From NCBI RefSeq assembly GCF_019331675.1, contig NZ_JAHBBJ010000001.1, positions 124,001-188,000 on the forward strand: a DNA stretch of 64,000 nucleotides, read 5' to 3'. This DNA is from Bifidobacterium miconisargentati (GTDB taxonomy: Bacteria; Actinomycetota; Actinomycetes; Actinomycetales; Bifidobacteriaceae). Every line of letters begins with the position of its first letter. Positions within the stretch are counted from its first letter, which is position 1. The notes under the pieces were generated by a model, which made no database searches, was not told where the DNA came from, and saw only the letters and a program-made list of their open reading frames with translations. Of this stretch, positions 8,078 through 17,239 are shown one piece after another. The position numbers and the translations under genes were made by a program.

Positions 8078-9168
8078 GACTGCGACGGAGAGGACTGCGA
8101 CGGAGCAGATGCTTCCTGTTCATCGTTCCCGGCTTCGGTGGTGGTTTTCTTCCGGGCCTCATCGTCGGCCTTGGCCTTGGCCTTGCCGACCTCGTCACAG
8201 AGTTGGGTCAGGCGTCGCTCGGCCTCGATGGCCGTCGTCAGATTCGCTGCCGTGACCGGACTATCCCTCCATTCGTCCGCGAGCTCAAGCATTTCAGTCC
8301 GGGCGTCGGTGTCGGGTGCTTTCTTCAGACCGTCAGCCGTTGCAATGAGGTCGGACAGGGATGCTCCGACCTCGGAGGCCTTGGATCGCATGACGGCCGT
8401 CCAAATCGTATTCAGACTGTCGGTGGCCTTAGCGATGCCATCGGCCTTGTCCTCGTCGTCTTTCGTGGTATCGGTCATGCTGGCGGACAGGGTTTCCCGG
8501 GACCGCTTCACCTTCCGGTCGTCGGAGACTGGCGATTTCTTGACTTTTCCGAGTAGCATGTTCGCCCGTTTCGTCGCGTTCGCCAGACTCCGACGCGCCT
8601 CATCATCCTTTCGGGCCTGCTCTGCGACCGCCTGCTGTCTGTCGGATTGGATCATATGGACGGCGATCGCGGTACCTCCGCCGGCGAACAGGACCGCGAG
8701 GATCAGGACGGGCGCCAGCAGGGTGCGGGTCCAGCCGTTCAGGGTACGGCGGGGGATCTCGTCAAAGGCATCGTCTTCCGTCCCATCCGTTTCGGGATCG
8801 GAGGCAGAGGACGCCGGAACGGCTGCGATCTCCCGGATCGGAGAATCGGGTTCACCGGTCTGCTTGATATCCGAAGGCTCTGCTGCGGGCGGCGGGGCGG
8901 CGGCCGGTTCCGCGAGGGCCTGTGGTTTTGTGGTTTTCAGGTATTTCGGCGGTCGTTTGTTGTCACCCCGTTTCCAGCCTGCGGGCGGTTCGGGCGGTTC
9001 TCCGGCAAGGTCCGGCCCGACCGAGAGAGCATGGTCGATCCAGTCCTGGAGTTCGGGCCATGCGCTGGGATGATCGGCCACCTGTTCGAGCAGATCCCAC
9101 TGCTCGATGTCCAGGCAGATCGATTCCAGTTCCGCGGGTTTGAGTCTTGGGGACAGGCGTTTCGTCAT
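7930..9168 (-). CDS. membrane protein with N-terminal variant-leucine-repeat-like domain
   Basis: The start is set at 9168 because its ATG overlaps the stop of the upstream gene (ATGA). The N-terminus (LLEQVADHPSAWPELQDWI) resembles variant leucine-rich repeat domains seen in actinobacterial proteins. One transmembrane segment follows (LLAPVLILAVLFAGGGTAIAV). A long helical, charged region (KADDEARKKTTTE) then leads to a Ser/Pro/Gln-rich tail. It is the last gene of the minus-strand transfer operon, downstream of the CHAP hydrolase, so it may act in the mating channel or envelope. No known transfer family is recognised. Confidence 0.75.
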   Translation of the reverse strand: MTKRLSPRLKPAELESICLDIEQWDLLEQVADHPSAWPELQDWIDHALSVGPDLAGEPPEPPAGWKRGDNKRPPKYLKTTKPQALAEPAAAPPPAAEPSDIKQTGEPDSPIREIAAVPASSASDPETDGTEDDAFDEIPRRTLNGWTRTLLAPVLILAVLFAGGGTAIAVHMIQSDRQQAVAEQARKDDEARRSLANATKRANMLLGKVKKSPVSDDRKVKRSRETLSASMTDTTKDDEDKADGIAKATDSLNTIWTAVMRSKASEVGASLSDLIATADGLKKAPDTDARTEMLELADEWRDSPVTAANLTTAIEAERRLTQLCDEVGKAKAKADDEARKKTTTEAGNDEQEASAPSQSSPSQSYSYSPPQSYSSAPSTSPSQSGGSAPSWSVSPDKTAGGFTGLPGSDGSL

Positions 9169-9767
9169 TGCGTGTCGTCCTCCGCCGAGGCACGTTGCCC
9201 GTCCGCGGTCTGGGGGCCGGTGCCCTTGGACGGGGTGAACGCACCCTCCGAAGGCGGGTCGATCCTCGTGATAATCCACCCCATGGTCTTGTCCTTCTCA
9301 TACGTGAGCGTCCAGGCGAACGGGAGACCCTGGTAGACGCTGCAGGAGACCGCGTCATCGGCTTGGTAGGACAGGAATCCCTGTGGGTCGGCATCCGGCT
9401 GGGCGATGATCTTTGATCGCCACTGCAGGCCTTCAGCGTTCTCGGCGAACCAGCCGGTCAGGTCGGCGTCGGCATCCAAGTAGGCGGTCAGGGCCTTCGG
9501 TGCGAGTTTTCCGCACACGTCACCCGCCTTGTCGGCCGAGAGGCCCGGATACTCCTGTCCGGCGGATGATCGCCCGGCTTCTCCGGTGTCTTTCTTACGG
9601 CTCGTGCTCCGGGTGACGTCAATCGTCGCGGATGACGTTTGCGCCGTCTCGTTCTGCCTCTGGCGGGCCCGCTGCCGTGAGAACATGCCCGACACGATGA
9701 TCAGGGTGAGCGCGAGAAGGCAGGCGAGGACGACAAGTATCACACGTTTTCGGTCTTTCACGGTCAC
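9165..9767 (-). CDS. membrane-anchored conjugation-operon protein
   Basis: This 200-aa protein has one N-terminal membrane segment (VILVVLACLLALTLIIVSGMF) and a Ser/Thr-rich linker. A globular outer domain of about 90 residues follows (from VCGKLAPKALTAYLDADADL to WIITRIDPP). The size and topology resemble the NTF2-like VirB8/TcpC channel proteins, but sequence alone does not prove this. It sits between the wall hydrolase and the variant-repeat membrane protein, overlapping the latter by four bases. Confidence 0.7.
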   Translation of the reverse strand: MTVKDRKRVILVVLACLLALTLIIVSGMFSRQRARQRQNETAQTSSATIDVTRSTSRKKDTGEAGRSSAGQEYPGLSADKAGDVCGKLAPKALTAYLDADADLTGWFAENAEGLQWRSKIIAQPDADPQGFLSYQADDAVSCSVYQGLPFAWTLTYEKDKTMGWIITRIDPPSEGAFTPSKGTGPQTADGQRASAEDDTQ

Positions 9768-9776
9768 GTCCTTTCC

Positions 9777-11774
9777 TTAGTGGATGAAGTCCATGCCGCC
9801 TCGATTCGCATCGAGTTCGGCTTTGGTGAATGTGCGTGTGGAGACCACGCCGACGCCCCTGGCGTTGGCCTCGCTGATCAGGATCGAACCGTCCGGGTAT
9901 ACGGCCTCCACGATGGCGACATGTCCGTACGTGGGATCGGCACCCAGCACCCCGGCATGGAAACTGACCGCGTCGCCCGGAGACGGATCCAGACTCACGG
10001 AGTATCCGAGACTTCGCGCGGTCACGCCCCACCTGCCGCCATCACCCATATACGGGTCGACCGGCTTGCCGATCTGTGAACGGCGGATCGCCGCCCACCA
10101 TGTGCATTGCCCCCACGCATATGTGCTGCCGGGACCGGTGTCGATGCCGGTGATGTCAACGATGCCGGCGGCGTTTGCTGACAGTTTCGGGGTCAGTTCG
10201 CCCACCGAACCGCCACCCCCGCCCACCGAGGCCTGGTATTTGTTCATCAGGCTCTTGATGTGCGATACATACCGGGCGACCTCGCCGGCCGGCACCCCAC
10301 CCGCCTTGAGTGCGTTGCCCATGCCCGTGTTGTATGCGGCAAGCGCGAGGTCGACGGGGTCCCCGGTCAGCCGGCCGCTGTCCTTGTAGGATTTCGCCTG
10401 CTTGACCAGGTCGCACATGAGCAGGCCCTGCGAGTAGATCGCGTCATGCGGGTTCCACACGTCGGCAACGCCGTCGCCGTCGCCGTCCTTACCCACGGAC
10501 GCCCAGGTATCCGGCATGAACTGGGATATGCCCTGCGCACCCGCACCGCTCTCCGCCTTGGGATCCCAGTTGGATTCGTTCTCGATCTGCGCGGCTATCA
10601 GGGGTGCCGTGATATCGGAGCAGAGGCTGCCGGCGCGCAGCACGTCGGACTGGTATTGCGCCGGCACGTTCGACAGTCCCGATGACTGGGAGCTGTTGAA
10701 GATGCTCAGGAACGAGGTCACCAGCATCACCATCACCAGGATGATCGACAGGACCACGGCGGCCGGAACGCCCAGCGATGAGGAGACCGCGGCGGCCATA
10801 TGCGCAACCATCCGGGATGCGGCCTGGGCGGCACGGGAGGCCCATCGCGCCGCGGTGGAGGCTCCCTGGGATGCCGACCGCACGCCCTTGACGGCCGTTT
10901 TGGCGCCTCGTGCGGCGGCCTTCGCGCCACGCACTCCCGTTCGTCCGGCGCGCCAGGCGGCGCGTGGGGCGAACGGCATGCGTTTCGATACGGATATGGT
11001 CAGGCCCTGGACCTTGGCTCCGATATGCGTGGCCTCGTCGCCGTCGTTGTTCAGGCCGGCGGCGATGCGATCCGCCGACGACTCGATGCCCTGCACCCCG
11101 AAACGGGACAATCCGGTGATGCTCTTGAGCCGATGGACCACGGCACGCTTGCCGGCGCTCTTGCCCACGGCGGGCGCACCGGGATCCCCGGCCGCGATCT
11201 TCGCGGCTATGGCCTGGCCGGAACCGGCGGAACGCAGGAGCGATGAGGCCTTGACGTCACGCACCGTCCGGGCCCCGGCCCGCGAGGAACGCCCAGCGGA
11301 AACGGGGCCAGCGGCCGCGGTGCGTACGGCAGGTCCTTGTTTCGTTCCCCGGGCACCCTGGACGGGAGATGGGCCGGCGGTTCGCGGGGACTGACGCTCC
11401 CCGGCGACCGTTGCCTTCCGGTCAGACGTGCCGCGGGGAACGTTCCCGCCGGACGACCGGCCATGGTCTTCGCCCCCGGATGCGTAGGACGTGTACGCGG
11501 GACGTGCGGCGTCATTGCCTTGCCGGGACCGTCCAGGCATGCCGGAACCCGTCGACACCGTCGCTTCCGATCCGATGCCCGAGCCCATCGGGTCGATGCT
11601 GGTGCCGAGAATCGCGCGGCTGGCCGACGGCGTGCTCGTAGTGACGTGGCCCGACGCCTGCACGCCGGAGCTCATGGACTTGGCACCGGTATTGACCGTT
11701 CCCATGGCCACGGCCCTGTGCGTCTCGGCCGGCCGCGTATCCCCGGATTCCTTCCTGCGGTAGACGCTCGGCAT
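9777..11774 (-). CDS. lytic transglycosylase-CHAP wall hydrolase of the mating channel
   Basis: This 665-aa bifunctional peptidoglycan hydrolase opens the cell wall for the DNA-transfer channel (VirB1/CwlT-like role). The first ~330 residues are low-complexity, rich in Ala, Arg, Gly and Ser. One membrane segment lies at about 340-359 (SIILVMVMLVTSFLSIF). An SLT lysozyme-like domain follows, with the catalytic Glu region ENESNWDPKAESGAGAQGIS at about 388-407. The C-terminal CHAP endopeptidase/amidase domain has its cysteine in AWGQCTWWA and histidine in YGHVAIVEAV. It follows the virB4-type gene with a three-base gap. Confidence 0.9.
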   Translation of the reverse strand: MPSVYRRKESGDTRPAETHRAVAMGTVNTGAKSMSSGVQASGHVTTSTPSASRAILGTSIDPMGSGIGSEATVSTGSGMPGRSRQGNDAARPAYTSYASGGEDHGRSSGGNVPRGTSDRKATVAGERQSPRTAGPSPVQGARGTKQGPAVRTAAAGPVSAGRSSRAGARTVRDVKASSLLRSAGSGQAIAAKIAAGDPGAPAVGKSAGKRAVVHRLKSITGLSRFGVQGIESSADRIAAGLNNDGDEATHIGAKVQGLTISVSKRMPFAPRAAWRAGRTGVRGAKAAARGAKTAVKGVRSASQGASTAARWASRAAQAASRMVAHMAAAVSSSLGVPAAVVLSIILVMVMLVTSFLSIFNSSQSSGLSNVPAQYQSDVLRAGSLCSDITAPLIAAQIENESNWDPKAESGAGAQGISQFMPDTWASVGKDGDGDGVADVWNPHDAIYSQGLLMCDLVKQAKSYKDSGRLTGDPVDLALAAYNTGMGNALKAGGVPAGEVARYVSHIKSLMNKYQASVGGGGGSVGELTPKLSANAAGIVDITGIDTGPGSTYAWGQCTWWAAIRRSQIGKPVDPYMGDGGRWGVTARSLGYSVSLDPSPGDAVSFHAGVLGADPTYGHVAIVEAVYPDGSILISEANARGVGVVSTRTFTKAELDANRGGMDFIH

Positions 11775-11777
11775 GGA

Positions 11778-14180
11778 TCAGGCCCCGAAGTTGGTGTCGT
11801 ACAGACGGAACAGTTCGGTATGCGGGTCGATGCGCACATCGAACGGGACGAATGCGTTGCCGAACTTCATCAGGCCCTGGCCGGGCAGCACGCCGGTGAA
11901 GTAGGCGCGTTCCTCGTCGGACAAATGGAGCATGTCGCACAGGGTGTCCGCGTCGGTGGGCTGCTGGTTGAGCATCAGCAGGTAATCGACGTTGGACAGC
12001 ATCAGGCTCGCGTTCCGGTCGCCGAGCAGCTCCTCAATGTTCTGAGTGATGCCGGTGACGCCCAACCCGTACTTGCGGGCTCGCTTGAAGATGTCCTTGA
12101 ACTGGCGGGAAGAGTACTCGTTGCCGAAGAACCGGTGGAACTCGTCCACGTACAGCCAGGTGCGACGGTTGAGCTGCTGGTTGCGGCGGACACGGTTCCA
12201 TACCTGGTCCAGGACGGTCATCATGCCGAACGTGCGGATCTCGCCGTCCAAGGCGGACACGTCGAATACCGTGAACCGGTTGGACAGGTCCACGTTCGTC
12301 TGGCCGCTGAAGCCCGACAGACTGCCGGTGGCATAGGTTTCCAAGGCGATGGCGAGCTCATGGCCGGCGCTCTCCCCCGTCTTTTCCAAGGCCAGTCTCA
12401 GGTCGGCCAGGGTGGGCTGCGGCAGGCCCGGATGCTCGCGGAATTGACGGTACAGGTTCATGACGCAACGATCCACGAGGGCGCGTTCGACCTTGTCCAG
12501 ACCCTGGCTGCCGCCCAGCAGGCTGCCCATCATGTCGACCACGACCGACGTCTTGGCTCGAATCGGGTCCTCGTCATCGGTGCCGTCCATGAGGATGTCC
12601 ATCGGGTTGATCCTCTGGCTGCCGCCGGCACTCACCTCGATGCGTGATCCATGGAACGCCTCGCACAACGGCAGATATTCGCGTTCCGGATCGATGACGA
12701 TGATGTCGTCGTCACGGGTCAGGTAGAGTGCGCCCAGCTCCCACTTCACGCTGAAGCTTTTGCCGCCGCCGGAAGTGGCGAGCACGAAGCCGTTGCTGTT
12801 CAGCCCCTTCCTGCGGTCCGCGACAATCAGGTTCCCGGACCTGCGGTTCTGACCGTACACGATGCCGCCGGGCTGGTAGACCTCACGGCTGGTGAACGGG
12901 ACAAGGATGGACGCCGAATTCGTGGTCAGCGTGCGTTTCATGGGCAGGAGGTTGTTACCCAAAGGCAGTACCGCAATCAATCCCTCGGGCTGCATGTACT
13001 GGAGGGATTCGACCTGGCAGGACTGGCGCAGCGCGGCGGCCTTCACATCGGCCGTATGCTGGTCAAGTTCCTCGGGGCTGTCGGCCGAGATGCCGATGAC
13101 CATGATCGCGTTCACGAGACGCTGGTTCGTGGACTGCAGTTCGGCACGCAGGCCGGCGACCTGCTCCTTCGCGTCCCGCAAGTCCTGCGGGATCGCGTCG
13201 GCGGGAAGCCCGGCCTTGATGTTGTTCTTCGACTCCTCGATGGTCTGCATGTCGAGTTCGGCGTCCTTACGCTTCACGATGCGCAGGCCCTCGCCCTTGT
13301 CATAGGGTGCCAGATGGATGCTCACGTCGATCTGCGCCTTAACGGCGGTGATCTCCGAAACCAGCTGGTCGGACAGTTCCGGGGGAAAGTCGCTGATCCA
13401 CATGGTGCGCATGTACCGGGTGCGGTCCCCCGCGGTGATCTTCATATACCCGGGATTGCGGGTGTCCATCGCCCAAGGGGCAACGTAATCCTTCGTATCC
13501 GGTTTGCCGAAGCCACGGGACTTCATGAACCGTTCCTCATCGAACAGGAACGGCTGCCCGTAACGCAGCGTCTCGGCCATCAGCCGAAGCCGGTCCGCCC
13601 GGTCCATGCGCGTCGCCTGGCACCCGTCTATGGCGTTCAACTGGGCGGTCACGCGCATCACCAGACGGTTCAGCGAATTGACCGCGCGTTCCGCGTCGGC
13701 GTCCTCCACGGTCAGGGTCATAGTCTTGACCTGATCCGTGTTACGGGTCGCCGTGCTCATCTTGTCCAGGATGTTGCGGTTGTAGTCCTCCCGCAGCTGG
13801 TCGAACCCGTCACGGCGCAACGGCATGCTCACCTCGTCCACGACCTGTTCGACGCCTCGCGTGCGCGTGTGGATGCCGATCTGGAGGCGTTCGCCGCCCG
13901 TGAACGAGTTCAGCATGCCCGCCCACCGGTCGATGATCTCCATCTGATGCTGTTCGGTGCTGATCTCGTAGTTGATATCGGTGAACTCCAGGGTCAGAGA
14001 CCACTGGTTGTCGCCCAGATAGGCGACGCCCTTGCGGGCCATCGAATCATATCCGAGCAGATCCTTGACTCCGGCGGGCATGCGCCGCTTGCGACCCCGG
14101 CCCTCCTGCGAGGGTTCCACACCCTGCCGGCGGGAGGAGGAAGGGTTCTCCCCTGTCTTATCCTTACGTTTCGAGAACAT
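11778..14180 (-). CDS. VirB4/TraE-type conjugative ATPase
   Basis: This motor ATPase (800 aa) powers assembly and substrate passage of the type IV secretion channel. The frame is open further upstream, but the ATG at 14180 overlaps the PrgI stop (TGATG) and has a ribosome site (AAGGAGC), so it is chosen. Walker A is TSGGGKS near residue 465 and Walker B is WLYVDEFH near residue 677. The N-terminal half (about 40-430) is the usual VirB4 N-domain. It is cotranslated between PrgI and the wall hydrolase. Confidence 0.93.
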   Translation of the reverse strand: MFSKRKDKTGENPSSSRRQGVEPSQEGRGRKRRMPAGVKDLLGYDSMARKGVAYLGDNQWSLTLEFTDINYEISTEQHQMEIIDRWAGMLNSFTGGERLQIGIHTRTRGVEQVVDEVSMPLRRDGFDQLREDYNRNILDKMSTATRNTDQVKTMTLTVEDADAERAVNSLNRLVMRVTAQLNAIDGCQATRMDRADRLRLMAETLRYGQPFLFDEERFMKSRGFGKPDTKDYVAPWAMDTRNPGYMKITAGDRTRYMRTMWISDFPPELSDQLVSEITAVKAQIDVSIHLAPYDKGEGLRIVKRKDAELDMQTIEESKNNIKAGLPADAIPQDLRDAKEQVAGLRAELQSTNQRLVNAIMVIGISADSPEELDQHTADVKAAALRQSCQVESLQYMQPEGLIAVLPLGNNLLPMKRTLTTNSASILVPFTSREVYQPGGIVYGQNRRSGNLIVADRRKGLNSNGFVLATSGGGKSFSVKWELGALYLTRDDDIIVIDPEREYLPLCEAFHGSRIEVSAGGSQRINPMDILMDGTDDEDPIRAKTSVVVDMMGSLLGGSQGLDKVERALVDRCVMNLYRQFREHPGLPQPTLADLRLALEKTGESAGHELAIALETYATGSLSGFSGQTNVDLSNRFTVFDVSALDGEIRTFGMMTVLDQVWNRVRRNQQLNRRTWLYVDEFHRFFGNEYSSRQFKDIFKRARKYGLGVTGITQNIEELLGDRNASLMLSNVDYLLMLNQQPTDADTLCDMLHLSDEERAYFTGVLPGQGLMKFGNAFVPFDVRIDPHTELFRLYDTNFGA

Positions 14181-14527
14181 CAACGCTCCTTCATGCTTGG
14201 CTTGTGCGAACGACGGAAACGACGGGCGGGACCGTCCATCAGCCACAAGTGTTGTCCGGACAGATGGCGCCACATGTAATGCATGTACTTCTCCGACATG
14301 AGACCCATGGGCCGCCACCACCCGTAGGCGGCCAACGGCACCATGAGAGGGAATTCCAGATACATGATCACGTTCGGATCCCACCCAGCCAGCAGCCACA
14401 GCGCGACATAGCTGCCGCCGCACAGGACTGCCATCAGGGTCAGGCTCAGCAGCTGCCGCCATGTCATGTGCAGCCAGACCTTCGGCTCCACCGTGGAGAT
14501 CTCTCGGAATACGGGCATCATCAGCAT
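14180..14527 (-). CDS. PrgI-family membrane protein
   Basis: This 115-aa protein has two adjacent membrane spans (LLSLTLMAVLCGGSYVALWLL and YLEFPLMVPLAAYGWW) after a short N-terminus (VFREISTVEPKVW) that matches the PrgI/TcpE pattern. A basic C-terminal tail follows. Such proteins sit directly before VirB4 in Gram-positive ICEs and are thought to help dock the ATPase. The stop and the virB4 start share one base. Confidence 0.85.
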   Translation of the reverse strand: MLMMPVFREISTVEPKVWLHMTWRQLLSLTLMAVLCGGSYVALWLLAGWDPNVIMYLEFPLMVPLAAYGWWRPMGLMSEKYMHYMWRHLSGQHLWLMDGPARRFRRSHKPSMKER

Positions 14528-14546
14528 GATGCGTCCTCTCCCCTCG

Positions 14547-15395
14547 TCATGCCTCGGTGCCCAGCCAGCGCTTGGCCACCGAATTCGATATCGCGACCAC
14601 GCCGATCAGCAGGACGCTGGCGAGCAGCAGGTTGCCGAACTGGCCGATGACCCAGCCGGACAGGCTGTCCCCCTTGTTGAACGAGTCCGGCTTCATCACG
14701 TCCGAAACCATCTGCCGGTACATGACCACGCTCAGATACAAGGTCACGCACTGCAATACGATCGACGCATAGCTCTTGAAATAGCCGATGCCCATCTGCC
14801 GCGTCTCCTCGCAGGCGATGAACGCGATGGGCAACGGATTGAACGCGGTCATCAGATAGATCTGGATGAACCGGAGCATCACGACGACAGTGAACACGAT
14901 CGCCGCGAGCTTGGATACCAGGAACGGGATGATCAGCAGCACCAGGCATGCGGCCTGGCCAAACACGCCCGCGTCCTTGACCGCGTCCTTCATCTGGTCG
15001 CCCAAACCCAACGTGTCGGCGTTGCCGGTGGTCGTCGCCACTGAGGTGACGCCACCCATGATCGAGGATCCCACCTCATCGATGCCCTTCAGCATCAGGT
15101 CGGCGTTCTGGGCGGCCAGAAGGACCAGGGTGAGCTTGATCATGATCATGCCGATAAGGCGCACGCTCAGCTCGCGGTCGCCGTCGGCCTTCTGGCTGGC
15201 ACGGGCGAGTTCGAGCATGAACACGATCGACAGCACGATAGCCGCGATGGGCTTGACCGCGACCGTGGCGACCGTCAACGACAGCTGGTAGAGGCTGGCC
15301 GAATACTCGGACGGGGCCTGCAGCAGCGTGTCGACAACGGTCTGGTCAACGCCGCCGCCGATCGCGTTGAGCATGTCTATGACGAAATCCTCCAT
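14547..15395 (-). CDS. VirB6/TrbL-like polytopic channel protein
   Basis: This 282-aa protein has about six hydrophobic spans, including IVLSIVFMLEL, LIGMIMIKLTLVLLA, CLVLLIIPFLVSKLA, VVVMLRFIQIYLMTAFNPL and LLLASVLLIGVVAI. The segment FNPLPIAFIACEE with the following helix is typical of the conserved part of Gram-positive TrbL/VirB6 proteins. It forms the membrane core of the mating channel. It lies between the Maff2-like gene and PrgI, the usual order. Confidence 0.88.
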   Translation of the reverse strand: MEDFVIDMLNAIGGGVDQTVVDTLLQAPSEYSASLYQLSLTVATVAVKPIAAIVLSIVFMLELARASQKADGDRELSVRLIGMIMIKLTLVLLAAQNADLMLKGIDEVGSSIMGGVTSVATTTGNADTLGLGDQMKDAVKDAGVFGQAACLVLLIIPFLVSKLAAIVFTVVVMLRFIQIYLMTAFNPLPIAFIACEETRQMGIGYFKSYASIVLQCVTLYLSVVMYRQMVSDVMKPDSFNKGDSLSGWVIGQFGNLLLASVLLIGVVAISNSVAKRWLGTEA

Positions 15396-15411
15396 GCCGG
15401 CGGCCCCAACG

Positions 15412-15693
15412 TCACAGGGCGATGGCCTTGAAAATCTGCGCCGCTGCGATGATCAGGCCACCGCCCACCACCTGCCACATGCCGGCCTGGATGCCCGGAC
15501 CGTTCTGATCCTTCAGGCTGGTGCCGAGAGCGACCGCACCCCACACCAGCAGGGCGCCGCCGCCGATCGTGGTGAACTGGACGAACAGGTCCAGCACCTG
15601 GGAGAGCATCTCCGTGCCTCCCGCGGCCAGGACCACGCCGTCCGGCTGCGCCAGAACCTGTCCGTCGGAAAACCCGTGGAACAACTGCATCAT
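15412..15693 (-). CDS. Maff2-like small membrane protein of the transfer operon
   Basis: A 93-aa protein with two hydrophobic segments (VQFTTIGGGALLVWGAVALG and AGMWQVVGGGLIIAAAQIF) separated by a short polar loop containing DQNGPG. This matches the pattern of Maff2 family mobile-element proteins, which lie just before the VirB6-like gene and are analogous to VirB2/TrbC pilin-like subunits. A ribosome site (AAAGGAGACAGAGAC) precedes the ATG. Confidence 0.8.
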   Translation of the reverse strand: MMQLFHGFSDGQVLAQPDGVVLAAGGTEMLSQVLDLFVQFTTIGGGALLVWGAVALGTSLKDQNGPGIQAGMWQVVGGGLIIAAAQIFKAIAL

Positions 15694-15796
15694 GTCTCTG
15701 TCTCCTTTGCTGTCATGGTCTTTTCGACCGCTCCAGCATGAGACCGTCGCACGCCGGTTGCGTGCGTGTCAGACGAAAAATCCGAGCATGGGAATG

Positions 15797-16903
15797 TCAT
15801 CCCATCACCGGATGGGGCGCCGCCAGCCATGACACGTGCTCGGCCAGCCATGGGCACAACCACGCGAAACACGTGAACACGACGCCCGACCACATCAGCA
15901 GGTACAGGACCAGGCGGACCGGAAGAAAACCGGCCTGGAGACGCCACAACAGCAGCATGGGATTCCACCACCCATCCCTGCGCAGCCGTCGGATGGAGGC
16001 ACGGCGGTCGAGCAGCCAGCATCCCGCGTCAAGCACCAGCCAGGAGCCCAGCAGGAGCACGGCCAGGCTGGGTGTCACGGGAGCGTCATGATTGACGCGG
16101 CGCACCGTATCGCTTACACGCGAAATCGTCGCGCCGACGGTTCGAGGCGTCGAGTCCGCACCGGTCAGTTCCCTGACGGTTCCCTCCGAGGCCCGGGCCC
16201 AGTAATCGAATTCAGCGAACGCCACAAGACGGTTGGACGGTTCGCTGGTGGGGTATTTCGGATCGCACGTGGTCAGCACGAGCGTACGCTCGCCTTCCAC
16301 GGGATCGAGCACGCTCCAATCATCCGCGGTGACGATCTTCGTGCCGGTGATCCGGTACACATACCAGTAGTCCTTCGTGCGGATGACCACGGCATCGCCC
16401 ACACGGACGGTATCGAGCAGCCACAGGCTGGCCGACTGGCGGTGCCCCGCGTAGCCGGTCATGCCGAGCGCGCCGGGCATGACGGAGTTCTCATAATGGG
16501 CGACGCCGAGGTTGTTGAGTATGTCATCCCCGGTGCCCTGTTGGATGAGCCGGTCCCAACCGGATCCGAACCGGGGGATGTACATGTGGCCTATCACGCC
16601 CGCGTATCCGGGCGCGGCCTCCAGGGGCGGATCGGAATACCGGGGTTCGGCCACGCGCGCGGATCCGGAATCCGTTGCATCGCCGGACGGGTCCCAGCCC
16701 TGCGAGGACTCGATCCGCTCCATGGTCGAGACCACGTCGAACGATGCGCCCCAGTACTGCCAGAGCCATTGGACGCCCAGCATGATCGACGCCAGGGCTA
16801 TCAGGCCCAGCAGCACGTCGAAGAGGCACTCCACGGGACTCCGACGTGACCGTACTCGTCCAGCATGAACGGCATGGACCGAGTCAGCCTTCAACCTTTC
16901 CAT
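15797..16903 (-). CDS. sortase family protein of the transfer operon
   Basis: The ATG at 16903 is chosen because GGAGGAAC stands directly in front of it; the longer frame runs antisense to nothing useful. The 368-aa protein has an N-terminal membrane segment (VLLGLIALASIMLGVQWLW). A sortase domain follows, with its histidine in GYAGHRQSAS, cysteine in VLTTCDPKY and arginine in SNRLVAF. Two C-terminal membrane spans close the protein. The TTCDP motif is typical of actinobacterial class E-like sortases. It overlaps the RelB-like gene by 20 bases. Likely substrates are LPXTG proteins of the element's second segment. Confidence 0.88.
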   Translation of the reverse strand: MERLKADSVHAVHAGRVRSRRSPVECLFDVLLGLIALASIMLGVQWLWQYWGASFDVVSTMERIESSQGWDPSGDATDSGSARVAEPRYSDPPLEAAPGYAGVIGHMYIPRFGSGWDRLIQQGTGDDILNNLGVAHYENSVMPGALGMTGYAGHRQSASLWLLDTVRVGDAVVIRTKDYWYVYRITGTKIVTADDWSVLDPVEGERTLVLTTCDPKYPTSEPSNRLVAFAEFDYWARASEGTVRELTGADSTPRTVGATISRVSDTVRRVNHDAPVTPSLAVLLLGSWLVLDAGCWLLDRRASIRRLRRDGWWNPMLLLWRLQAGFLPVRLVLYLLMWSGVVFTCFAWLCPWLAEHVSWLAAPHPVMG

Positions 16904-17159
16904 GTTCCTCCGCCCTCGTGGCCCAGCCACGCTCGGCGAGGAGCCCCACCAGACGCTCCACCAACACGCTGTCCGCGTCGACCTTGGGCTCAATCGGGCT
17001 CAGCGTCAACTCGAACGGCAGCCCGTTCTCGCGCACAACGGCCTTATAGAACAGGGTGATCGCCGCGCTCGGCGTCAGACCGAGCTGATCGAAAACCGAT
17101 TCGGCCTGGCGTCGCAGTTCGGGATCGATGCGAATCGAGGTCGGCGCAGTGGTCGCCAT
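16884..17159 (-). CDS. RelB/DinJ-family antitoxin, no toxin partner
   Basis: This 91-aa protein has the ribbon-helix-helix start SIRIDPELRRQAESVFDQLGLTPSAAITLFYKAV typical of RelB/DinJ antitoxins. These proteins repress their own promoter and neutralise a YafQ/RelE nuclease. No toxin gene follows; the sortase does. It is the first gene of the minus-strand transfer operon and has a strong ribosome site (GGGAGGAG), so it may now serve as the operon's repressor. That role is inferred. Confidence 0.88.
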   Translation of the reverse strand: MATTAPTSIRIDPELRRQAESVFDQLGLTPSAAITLFYKAVVRENGLPFELTLSPIEPKVDADSVLVERLVGLLAERGWATRAEEHGKVEG

Positions 17160-17184
17160 GGGAACTCCTCCCCTACATCAACGC

Positions 17185-17199
17185 GGATAAACGCTATCC
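17185..17199. promoter_or_regulatory. possible operator of the RelB-led transfer operon
   Basis: A small dyad, GGATA-5 bases-TATCC, lies 26 bases before the RelB-like start, in the only upstream region of the transfer operon. RHH antitoxins usually bind short palindromes here. The length is modest, so the call is tentative. Confidence 0.3.
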
Positions 17200-17239
17200 A
17201 GCATACGTCACCGCAGCGTGCGTGTCCGGGTACCCGAAT

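Noticed and set aside
11337..14279. Long plus-strand frames opposite the virB4-type gene and the wall hydrolase
   Set aside because: Shadows of the minus-strand transfer genes; no domains or start signals.
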